A DNA stretch of 64,000 bases from Paludicola sp. MB14-C6 (lineage in GTDB: Bacteria > Bacillota > Clostridia > Oscillospirales > Ruminococcaceae): positions 1,860,001-1,924,000 of the forward strand of contig NZ_CP133133.1 of assembly GCF_030908625.1 (NCBI RefSeq). Reading direction: 5' to 3'. Each line of letters starts with the position of its first letter. The stretch's first letter is position 1. Shown piece after piece: positions 35,860 through 44,500 of the stretch. A program made the translations under genes and the position numbers. The notes beneath the pieces are model-generated. The model was not told the DNA's origin, ran no database searches, and worked only from the letters and a program-made list of their open reading frames with translations.

Positions 35860-35871
35860 CATTATAGCAAT
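35860..35871 (+). repeat. shared spacer motif CATTATAGCAAT, copy 1
   Basis: CATTATAGCAAT, 41 bases upstream of the methyltransferase start. The same 12 bases occur at 36770-36781 and 37243-37254, and a CATTAATAGCAAT variant occurs near 39559. Confidence 0.55.
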
Positions 35872-35911
35872 TTGAAAATTATTTTATAATATGAAAAAAG
35901 GAGTAATAACA

Positions 35912-36703
35912 ATGTCAAGTAATCAAGAAAAAATAGTCGAATGTTATACTGGTAACAGTGAGGATGGTAGGCAAAATTACTCTCGTAATGATAGTTTGGA
36001 ATTTTACTATACAAAAAAGCACCTTGATGGACTAATAAAAAATACCGACAGAGTTCTTGAAATTGGCTGTGCAACTGGCTATTATGGATTTTACTATGCT
36101 GATAAGTGTAAAGAATATGTTGGCGTTGATTTAATGGATTTTCATATTGATACTTTTAATAAAAAAATAAGAGAAAGTGGCGTTAAAAATTTATCTTGTC
36201 AGGTAGGCGATGCCACAGATTTAGAGAACATAGCAAATGATAGTTTCGATGTTGTTTTGTGTTTAGGACCTATGTATCATCTGCCTTTAGAAGAACGAAA
36301 ATTAGTCTTTGCAGAGTGTAGTCGAGTTTGTAAAACTGGTGGAATAGTAGCTTTTGCATATATAACATCAATAGGAACATATGCAGGTGCATGTGTATAT
36401 GACGATTGGAGAAAAACATATCCAAACGAAAAGACAAATGATTATATTCTAAATAAAGGCACAGACGACGAGCGCCCAGAACTATTCTTTTTTACTATGC
36501 CAGAAGAAATGGAAAGCATTGCAAAAGAGCAAAAGCTTACCAAAATAAAAAATTTAGGCACTAATTTTATGTGTTTTATGAAAATAGTAAATGATATGAC
36601 AGATGAACGCTTCGAAGTATTAAGACCACTTCATGATAAGATGTGTGAGCATGAGAGTTGTACAGGCATGGCAGGCCATGCATTGCTAGTGTGCAGTAAA
36701 TGA
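35912..36703 (+). CDS. class I SAM-dependent methyltransferase
   Basis: A 263-aa methyltransferase. SAM motif I is VLEIGCATGYYGFYYADKCK (about residues 45-64), motif II is VGVDLMDFHID, and the later motif is FDVVLCLGPMYHLPLEERKL, typical of Methyltransf_11/25 enzymes. The substrate is unknown; such genes in resistance or defence islands often modify antibiotics or toxins, but nothing here proves that. The start 35912 is set by AAAGGAG. It is a single-gene unit of the island. Confidence 0.82.
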   Translation: MSSNQEKIVECYTGNSEDGRQNYSRNDSLEFYYTKKHLDGLIKNTDRVLEIGCATGYYGFYYADKCKEYVGVDLMDFHIDTFNKKIRESGVKNLSCQVGDATDLENIANDSFDVVLCLGPMYHLPLEERKLVFAECSRVCKTGGIVAFAYITSIGTYAGACVYDDWRKTYPNEKTNDYILNKGTDDERPELFFFTMPEEMESIAKEQKLTKIKNLGTNFMCFMKIVNDMTDERFEVLRPLHDKMCEHESCTGMAGHALLVCSK

Positions 36704-36739
36704 GCATGGCTTATAGCTACTGACGGAGCACAAACTTTT

Positions 36740-36784
36740 CATTATGTTTTATTATCTATAATAAGCATCGCATTATAGCAATAA
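36740..36784 (+). repeat. 45-bp spacer element shared with the 39.5 kb gap
   Basis: CATTATGTTTTATTA, a palindromic centre (TTATTATCTATAATAA) and GCATTATAGCAATAA. The element at 39537-39572 has the same ends (CATTATGTTTATTA and GCATTAATAGCAATAA) with a shorter centre. The gap between the methyltransferase and VOC genes contains nothing else recognised. Confidence 0.5.
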
Positions 36785-36819
36785 TTAACATTTTTAATAA
36801 ATATAATTGGGGTGAAAAA

Positions 36820-37197
36820 ATGAAACTATATATGTCTCATTGTGTTTTTCCATCATTAAATATTAATGCTACCGCATCATACTATGTTGAAAGTTTAGGG
36901 TTCAGACGAGTTGATTATTTGGAAGCAAAAGAACCACATATTTGTCTATACAGAGATTCTACGGAAATAATATTAACACAATCTAATGGTCAACAGGTAA
37001 TTCCAAACAGAGAATTATATGGCTATGGTTATGATGCTTATTTCATTACTGACAGCCAACAAAAATTACAAGTAGAGTTTGAAAAAGCTAATGTAAAGAT
37101 TGTACGCAAGTTACAACATACAGATTATCACAATCAAGAATTTGTTATTGAAGATATAGATGGTCGATGGCTTGGATTTGGCATTAAAGTAGAATAA
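36820..37197 (+). CDS. VOC superfamily (glyoxalase/bleomycin resistance-like) protein
   Basis: A 125-aa protein with one full vicinal-oxygen-chelate domain: two beta-alpha-beta-beta-beta modules, seen as CVFPSLNINATASYYVESLG FRRV and AYFITDSQQKLQVEFEKANV, closing with VIEDIDGRWLGFGI. Bleomycin-binding and small-molecule resistance proteins have this pattern, with Tyr-Tyr-x-x-x-L-GF typical. The ligand is unknown. It is a single-gene unit on the island; ribosome binding site TTGGGGTG. Confidence 0.8.
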   Translation: MKLYMSHCVFPSLNINATASYYVESLGFRRVDYLEAKEPHICLYRDSTEIILTQSNGQQVIPNRELYGYGYDAYFITDSQQKLQVEFEKANVKIVRKLQHTDYHNQEFVIEDIDGRWLGFGIKVE

Positions 37198-37242
37198 GTT
37201 TACAAATAATGACCTCGATTGAACAGTATTCTCAATATTAAG

Positions 37243-37254
37243 CATTATAGCAAT
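37243..37254 (+). repeat. shared spacer motif CATTATAGCAAT, copy 3
   Basis: Third exact CATTATAGCAAT, 44 bases before the start of the next gene; TTGAAC lies about 18 bases upstream of CATTAT, so the motif could also be a -10 region. Confidence 0.5.
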
Positions 37255-37286
37255 AATGGAAAAAAAAACAAAAAAGGAGAATTTAT

Positions 37287-37562
37287 ATGTCTAGAAATAA
37301 AGTCAATATTGCAATTCCTAAATTAAAGCAACATTCCGACAAGGTTCTATGTGATTTAGGGTTTAATTGCTCTACTATTGAGTTTGTCGATGAGTATAAA
37401 AAGCAATTTCCAGAAGAGTATTTAAAATATGAACATGGTTATAATAGCGTATTGCGACAACAAAAAGCTGGTAAAGGAACTCCACCATCCCCAGAGAAAT
37501 ACTTAGCACTTGCATACAACAATGCAGTTGCAAGACACAAAAAAGAAGAAACTGTTGATTAG
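37287..37562 (+). CDS. small protein of unknown function (91 aa)
   Basis: Not recognised. The protein is hydrophilic and basic-acidic mixed, without membrane spans or cysteine clusters beyond two single Cys. GKGTPPSPEKYLALAYNNAVARHKKEE at the end looks like a folded helical tail. It has its own AAAAAAGGAG ribosome binding site and sits 90 bases after the VOC gene, in the same series of single-gene units. A 241-base gap follows it with no recognised signal. Confidence 0.6.
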   Translation: MSRNKVNIAIPKLKQHSDKVLCDLGFNCSTIEFVDEYKKQFPEEYLKYEHGYNSVLRQQKAGKGTPPSPEKYLALAYNNAVARHKKEETVD

Positions 37563-37803
37563 ACTGATACCTTCATATATGTAAATCTTTATTCTTAGTT
37601 ATATACAATTGTAGAATTTGTTGATGAAAATTAACAATTGCTGATTATGTTTATTCATTACTAGCTCAAGGGGAAATCTGTATTGATTATAAATAGTCAA
37701 GAGCAAATATTAAATTGGATGAAGTATTGTAATTGGAAGTTCAGCTAGTTCACATAGTTACAACAAGACAATAATTCGGCTAAAAATAGAAGGAGTTGAT
37801 AAA

Positions 37804-39252
37804 ATGCAAGAAGATAGAATTCCGAAAATATTTATATCGTACTCTTGGAGCTGCGATTGGCTCGTTGTCCCTCTTGCAGAAAGACTGGTTTCACATGGTG
37901 TCGATGTAGTTTTAGATAAGTGGGATTTAAAAGAAGGTCAAGATAAATATACTTTTATGGAGCAATGCGTGAATGACCCTGACATTACAAAGGTTTTGAT
38001 TATTTGCGACAAAAAGTATGCAGATAAAGCCAATGCCCGTGCTGGAGGTGTTGGCGACGAAACTGTTATCATATCAGGTGAAGTATATGGGCAGATGAGA
38101 CAAGATAAATTTATTCCGGTCATTGCTGAATGTGATGAAGAAGGACAACCGTATGTGCCAACATACATTAAAACCAGAATTTACATAAATCTGTCCAATG
38201 AGGAAAAATATGAAGAAGAATATGAGAAACTTCTTCGAAATATTTATAAAAAGCCACTTTACAGTAAGCCTAAACTCGGCACACGTCCAGACTGGATTGA
38301 TGGGGAAAACAAGAACTTATTTCCACTAATTGATTTGGTTCGCCAAATCAAAGGATCTCAATCAGATAAAAAGCAACAAAGCTGCATTACAAAATTCATA
38401 GAAGAATATGTTGAAATGCTGAAAACTTATTACGGACAAGATGCGAGGGATGGAAAGCTGACTTACGAGTGCTTTGTTGAAATGAAAGCAATTCGTGATA
38501 TATTCCTTGACTTTGTGTCTGCTCTGGCAGAAACGGAATTAAATTTCGCAGATGTTATATGTGATGCTTTTGAACGGATGTACAACACTCTAACAACAGC
38601 AAAAGGTTTTAATCCCAATGCGATGCAGGCTTGTGATTCGGATTATGAGATTTACAAGATTCATATTTGGGAACTGTTTATTTGTGTGATCGCTTATTTG
38701 CGACATACTCAGAACTACAAAGCAATCTACGAACTGCTTACTCGTACCTATTTTCTTACATCATCATGCCTTGATGATGTGGTCAAACCAGCCAATTACT
38801 GCAGATTTCGCTTCCACAGCAGACTGATTGAGGAGCAGTATAAACCAACAACACCCAATAAGGACAAATTCACTCTTTTAGGGTATACCATTTGTACAGA
38901 ACGAGAAAAAAGACCAATTTATACAAACCAATCAATTGCAGAAGCCGACTTGTTTCTTTATCAGGTTGCCAAGGCGTACAAACTTGCAGAAGAAGATCGT
39001 TATCGTGAACCTTATTGGTTTCCTACCTGCTATGTTTATGTAAAAACATGGCCAAATGAATGGATAAAAATGAAATCAAAAAAATACTGCGCAAAGATGT
39101 TTGATTTGTTCGGAGCAAAAAGTATTGAGGAATTGAAGGAAAAATTGAAAGATTGTACTTCTGACCGAGAAATTCGATATAATGGAAGTTTCGATTCAGC
39201 GCCGGCAATTCTTGATTGCATAAAACTAGAAGAAATTGGCTTGATGAATTAG
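37804..39252 (+). CDS. SEFIR-domain protein (probable anti-phage effector)
   Basis: A 482-aa protein. The first 170 residues are a SEFIR (TIR-related) domain: KIFISYSWSCDWLVVPLAERL, GVDVVLDKWDLKEGQD, FMEQCVND, KVLIICDKKYADKA, GGVGDETVIISGEVY, and KFIPVIAE follow the family order exactly. Bacterial SEFIR proteins have been reported as single-gene anti-phage defence systems that act by NAD+ depletion and abortive infection. The C-terminal 300 residues are helical and not recognised; they could be the sensor. It is a stand-alone gene with an AAGGAG ribosome binding site, in an island of resistance-type genes. Confidence 0.82.
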   Translation: MQEDRIPKIFISYSWSCDWLVVPLAERLVSHGVDVVLDKWDLKEGQDKYTFMEQCVNDPDITKVLIICDKKYADKANARAGGVGDETVIISGEVYGQMRQDKFIPVIAECDEEGQPYVPTYIKTRIYINLSNEEKYEEEYEKLLRNIYKKPLYSKPKLGTRPDWIDGENKNLFPLIDLVRQIKGSQSDKKQQSCITKFIEEYVEMLKTYYGQDARDGKLTYECFVEMKAIRDIFLDFVSALAETELNFADVICDAFERMYNTLTTAKGFNPNAMQACDSDYEIYKIHIWELFICVIAYLRHTQNYKAIYELLTRTYFLTSSCLDDVVKPANYCRFRFHSRLIEEQYKPTTPNKDKFTLLGYTICTEREKRPIYTNQSIAEADLFLYQVAKAYKLAEEDRYREPYWFPTCYVYVKTWPNEWIKMKSKKYCAKMFDLFGAKSIEELKEKLKDCTSDREIRYNGSFDSAPAILDCIKLEEIGLMN

Positions 39253-39729
39253 ATAGATAATCAATTGGACAAGGGCCATTTGTAAAATTTTCTGTTGTTC
39301 AAGGCTTGAGCTGAATGCTCTCTGAAAAGCATTTCAATATATCAATCTAACCGGGTTGAACCCGCAAGACAAAAATATGTGGACATACATTAAATCCTTT
39401 ATTACATATGACACATAAGCTGGATTGAGGAGCATATCGCACTTGAATGAAGGAAGCTAAAGACACTATGAAGAGCTATTAGCGTCGAATGTAGAAATTT
39501 AGTGAAGGTTCTTTAAATACTGTTTATCGAGCTTTGCATTATGTTTATTAAACGTCGCATTAATAGCAATAACACTCAATTAAATTATCTGTCATTACAC
39601 ATAGTATGAGAAAAATGATTTGCTAAAGAATTATGTAGTTTGGTGGATGAAAAAATTAAACTCTTAATTGTTTAAAGTAGCCATTACACTGTAAAGACTG
39701 CGATTAAAAATAATATAGTAGGTGAAATT
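39253..39729 (+). other. 477-base gap after the SEFIR gene
   Basis: No gene was found. It holds GGGTTGAACCC (a small hairpin near 39350) and, at 39537-39572, the second copy of the CATTATG...GCATTAATAGCAATAA spacer element. The rest is AT-rich without a clear promoter for the next gene. Confidence 0.5.
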
Positions 39730-40044
39730 ATGTATGTTTTATATTCTCAAAGAAAAAAAGATTCCATAGGCAATCCTGAGGTGTTCATATATGATGAATT
39801 TCCGAAAGCTTTCAGAAACCAGTTTTTTAAAATAATAAATGATGTTTTTAATAAAGTAGAAATGCAATATCATGGCAGTAAAATAGTTGAAAAACTGTGT
39901 GAAATTTTTTCAAGAGAAAAAGGATTAAAATGTATACCCGGATACTACAATATTCAAATAAATTCTATTAGTGCATTAGAAATATATATAGACAATTGTA
40001 GCAATATAGTGTGGGGTACACTGAATTATAGAGAATTACTATAG
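39730..40044 (+). CDS. AbiJ N-terminal-like small protein or fragment
   Basis: A 104-aa protein. MYVLYSQRKKDSIGN ... FIYDEFPKAFRNQFFKIINDVF resembles the N-terminal domain found in AbiJ-type abortive infection proteins (FSxRxG ... IQxDxxxxxLRNxLWN), which are normally about 250-300 aa with an additional toxic-type domain. Here the reading frame ends at LNYRELL, so it is either a stand-alone domain or a broken gene. The last 24 bases of the gene recur at 40960-40983 (one mismatch). The resemblance was judged by eye. Confidence 0.5.
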   Translation: MYVLYSQRKKDSIGNPEVFIYDEFPKAFRNQFFKIINDVFNKVEMQYHGSKIVEKLCEIFSREKGLKCIPGYYNIQINSISALEIYIDNCSNIVWGTLNYRELL

Positions 40045-40148
40045 TCGTAAAATATGAGTTATGACTATAATATGGGGTTAGCAGGAACCTTATAATAGCT
40101 GAAAATTCAACGCTTAATCAGCAAATGATAGATTAGAGGAAATGAAAA

Positions 40149-40559
40149 ATGATTAGACCAATTATGAAAGATATGATATTTCTCGCATAGAAATCCGAAA
40201 CAGCCACAAAAGATGATTTGCACGTTGCCGAGGATTTGTTGGACACACTAAAAGCCAATGCAGACGGCTGTGTTGGCATGGCAGCAAATATGATTGGCAT
40301 TAACAAGCGGGTTATTGCCTGTCAAAACGACAAGAAATATATTGTGATGTTTAATCCTGAAATCATCAAATGTTCTGGTGCTTATGAAGCTGAGGAAGGA
40401 TGCCTATCGCTTACTGGCACACGTAAAACTAAGCGATACAAGTCAATAAAAGTGCAATATCAAAACGTAGATTTTCAAGTGCGAATCAAAACTTTTACAG
40501 ACTGGACAGCACAAATTATCCAACACGAGATAGATCACTGCAATGGGATTGTGATTTAA
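40149..40559 (+). pseudogene. peptide deformylase pseudogene, in-frame amber stop
   Basis: Removes the formyl group from nascent proteins in intact form. The frame reads MIRPIMKDMIFLA, then TAG (40188-40190), then KSETATKDDLHVAEDL and continues without interruption to the end. All three family motifs are present: GCVGMAANMIG (motif I), EGCLSL (motif II) and QHEIDH (zinc ligands, motif III). The TAG replaces the expected Gln (CAG) of the conserved start. A re-start at a TTG near 40218 would omit the first beta-strand, so the gene is probably dead unless TAG is read through. An accessory deformylase on a mobile island is a known kind of resistance gene (actinonin-type inhibitors). Confidence 0.8.
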
Positions 40560-40813
40560 GTAACGGCACATTATATTTAAAGTTGTTATACTATGAACGT
40601 AATAATAAAGACGATTAACATAAATAAATTATGATAATACGTTTCAATATATTATGCATATATAAATACACTCTTATTTTACTGTGTTGAAAAATTGATG
40701 TGGCCAGTTCCCAAAGAGTGGACACGTGGATTGCTGTGTGTTGCTAGAGCGAGAATAGCCTTATATTAAAGGCTTTCAAGCATTTCAAGTCAAAATATAT
40801 GTGTGTTTATATG

Positions 40814-40845
40814 TTCCCGTAGACTAATGTTTACGGGAATTTTTT
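40814..40845 (+). terminator. terminator-like hairpin
   Basis: TTCCCGTA / TTACGGGAA around GACTAATGT, followed by TTTTTT. It terminates nothing intact nearby; probably a remnant of a lost gene's end. Confidence 0.65.
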
Positions 40846-40858
40846 ATGGAATAGCCAC

Positions 40859-40892
40859 CCTTTACGCAAAAATAGAAGATTTTGCGTAAAGG
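40859..40892. repeat. 13-bp perfect inverted repeat
   Basis: CCTTTACGCAAAA / TTTTGCGTAAAGG around an eight-base loop. There is no T-run. It could be an operator, a recombination site or a remnant of an IS end. Confidence 0.6.
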
Positions 40893-41175
40893 TGTATATA
40901 GCAATATATTGTAATAAATATCAACGAATTATTGTAATATTTAATGGTGAGGGGTATAATGAATTAAAGAGAATTACTATAGTAACTTTACTGTTATGGA
41001 AATATGATAATAGATTCTTTGGCTAAAAGGGCTTAGTTGAAATAAGAACTTATTATTAGCATAATGTTGGAATGTTCTTATCCATTTACAAAGACAGTAT
41101 AACCACGAAGTAAGCCTGAACATTCAATAAGCCTTTAGGATACAGCCAGTATTATGCCCTTATAGGGCTAGAGTA

Positions 41176-41204
41176 AACCACCCGTTGTCACGGGTGGTTT
41201 TTGA
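41176..41204 (+). terminator. terminator-like hairpin
   Basis: AACCACCCG / CGGGTGGTT around TTGTCA, then TTTTTG. It is a strong stem, about 320 bases upstream of the GH85 gene. Confidence 0.7.
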
Positions 41205-41521
41205 TTTAATTTAGAATTTTAATAATTATCTTATAAATAGTTGTTGCTATTTAGATATAGATAGTAAGATAAAACATTTAGACAAAAATTGAAAACAAAT
41301 GGATATATTATTATATGAAATTAACATATATTATATATTTATATTCAAATAATTGGGATTAAATATTACTTGTGAAAATGTCGTGCTCGCGCACTATTGT
41401 GTTAATATATCATTAATATAAACCAAGCTGTTTTATTGCATCAGTTAAAATATTGAAACATAAAGGATAATAAATTAAACATTTATTACCTTATGATATA
41501 TATTAAAGGGAGACGAATTGA

Positions 41522-44500
41522 ATGAACAAAAAGATCAAAAAAGCAACATCGGTACTATTAACTGTAGCATTATCATTATCAATGTTAGCGGCAGACGTCA
41601 ATATTGTTTGGGCTCGCTCAAAAGAAGATAGTGATAAGTTGGCTGGAAAAACAGACTATGTTTATCAAAAAGATCTCGGTGATAACCAGCCTTGGGTGCA
41701 TGGGTATAATCCAGATAGACTTTTGAAGTGGAAACCTGAAAATGATGTTTATTCAGATCAAAATCGTGCAAGAGTACCATTGCAAAAAAGAAACTCTAAA
41801 TTTACAGCAACTCAAGCAAGACCAAATTTAACAGCAGAAGCACAACTTTCAGTAATATCTGGTAACTATCAAACTGGCACAGATGACGGTTGGAATGTTG
41901 GATATCATGCTAAATATGGAGATGAGTTTTCTAGATATTGTTTTAATTATTGGCAATACATGGACTATTATGGGACGTGGAATGGTATATTCACTGAAGA
42001 CATGCCTAAAGAGTTATTAGATATAAAAACTAGTTCAGCATCTATAAAATATGATTATGGTGTAATTTATTTACCAAACCCAGCATATACAAATGCAGCT
42101 CATAAAAATGGTGTTGGTTCATTGGCTGTTATAGGTTTTTCTGGAGGACTTGATTGCGATCATCCATATAGGGAAATATTAGAACAAGATGCAAATGGAG
42201 ATTTTCCTGTAGCTAATAAGCTCATTGAAATAAGCAAATATTTTGGATTTGATGGGTATTTCATTAATGAAGAAGATCCGTATATTACAGTTCAAGAAGT
42301 TGCTAAGTATAAAACATTTATGAAAAAGCTTAGAGATGCTGGAGTATATATTCAATGGTATGATGCAATTGACAATAGTAGCGGAAGCAAAGCATATTAT
42401 AATGAATTTACAACAGGAAATAGTCCATTTATAAAGGAAGGTAATAACAATTATGCCAACTCAATATTTCTTAATTATTGGTGGAATAACAAAAAATTAG
42501 AAGATTCAGCGAAACATGCAAAAAGCTTAGGACTTGATCCGTTGAAAACAGTATTTGCAGGACTAGAATGTCGTGATCATTTTAATCAGGGATATGATAT
42601 TGCTAATAACAAAGATAAAAATGGTCAACCAATGAATGGTATAGCTTTTATAGGTTCTGATATGCCCGCTGATATAGGTGCTGATATAGGTGGTACTTAC
42701 TATGAAAGACATAAAGATGAAAATCAGTGGAAAATTTTTGAGCGTGAACGTATTTGGTGGTCAGGTCCCAATCAAGATCCAACTAAAACAGGAAGATACA
42801 ATTTAATGCGCGAAGACTTAGGTATAAAAAGAAGTAACTGGGATGGAGTAGCAGACCAAATTATTGAGAAATCAGTAATTAATGGTTCTAAATTTTATAC
42901 CAACTTTAATACAGGTCATGGTTTAAAGTATTATGTAAATGGTGAAGTTTCTAATGATAGAGAATGGAATAATATCAACATTCAAGACATTTTACCATCA
43001 TGGCAATGGTGGATGGATTCCACAAGTAAAAATAAGTTGAAGGTAGACTTTAACTATGGCCCTAAGTATGATAAAGGGTCTATACAAACTTATACACAAG
43101 TAAATCCATATAGAGGTGGTTCATCTCTAGTTGTAAGTGGTAAATTAGATGCTGAAAACCTGTTGCATTTATACAAAACAGATTTAAATGTTAAAGATAC
43201 TTCTAAATTCTCAGTGACATTCAAAAAAACATCAACAGATAACGCTATTATGAAATTAGGATTAATCTTCAAAGATGCGCCAAATACAGTAGTAAAAGTT
43301 GATATTCCTAATACAGTAACGAAAAGTGATAAATGGATAACAGAACAAATAGATTTATCAGCATATGCAAGAAAAGAAATCGCAGCAATTGGTTTAGTAT
43401 TTGATGGTGCATCTAATGCATATCAAATGAATGTAGGAGAGCTAAAAGTAACAGATGGATTAAATGCAAAACCAGCTAAACCAACAGGCTTAAAAATTGA
43501 CAAAGCATACACAACAAATGAGATGTCAATCTCTTGGAATATAGAAGACTATAATAATGTAAAACAATATAATGTATATGCAGATATCAATGGTAAAGAA
43601 ACATATATGGGTGGTATATATGATTGTAATTATTACATTAAATCACTTAAAGATGCACAAGGAATAGTGACAATTAAAGTAAAAGCAGTAGGTGCAGATG
43701 GCGTCGAAAGTGATGCAGCAGAAGTATCATATGATTTGTCTAAAATTGTACAATCCATAAAAGTAGAACCTGATGTGGGCTTAATGAATGTATCTTGGAC
43801 TAATCCAGCAAAAGAATATGAAAAAGTTGAAATAGCTGTTAACTTTGATTATTCAGAGGACAAACAAATATATAAAATAACTGTACCAGCAAAATCAGGG
43901 CATGCAGCAATTGAAATTCCTTACAGTGATGGTAGAAGATATACAGTTTCAATATCTACACTTAACAATGATGGCTCAACGAATAATTCTAGTAGCTTTA
44001 GTGGAAAGTTGAAAGATTCCTATTGTGAACCGTATGATCCTAACTTGAAGCCATGGAAGATAGACAGTAGTAGCGTTACCTTACGAGCTCCAAATTGTCG
44101 TGATTGGTTTAAAGCGTATATTTTAGAAAATGGAAAACTCAATAAATCGGACTATAAGCTAAGAGGAAATCATAAATTGAATAGAATACCAATTTCTGAT
44201 GATGGGACAGTAAGTATTGTTCTTGAAAATTTTAATGGCAATCTGTCAAAACCAACTGTTTTGGATTGTAAATCAGGTGGCTCAACAGATACACGGGCAA
44301 TCGATGAAAAAATGTTCCCTGATGTAGTATTATTTGAGGCAGTTAAGGCATTAGCACCTACAGTTGATAAGCTAAAAGATATAAAAACGCTTGACTTAAC
44401 AGGAAAAGCAGTAACCAATTTAGCAGGTATATCAGCATTAACAAATTTAGAAACTTTAAATTTAGCAAATTGCACAAACCTAGAGATGATAAGAAATGGA

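Larger units (their letters stand above)
40560..41521 (+). other. 962-base gap before the first GH85 gene
   Basis: No intact gene. It contains hairpins at 40814-40845, 40859-40892 and 41176-41204, and the 24-base copy of the end of the 39730 gene (40960-40983), so parts of it are debris of earlier island genes. The last 65 bases before 41522 match the leader of the second GH85 gene (TTTATTACCTTATGA and GGGAGA). Confidence 0.5.
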
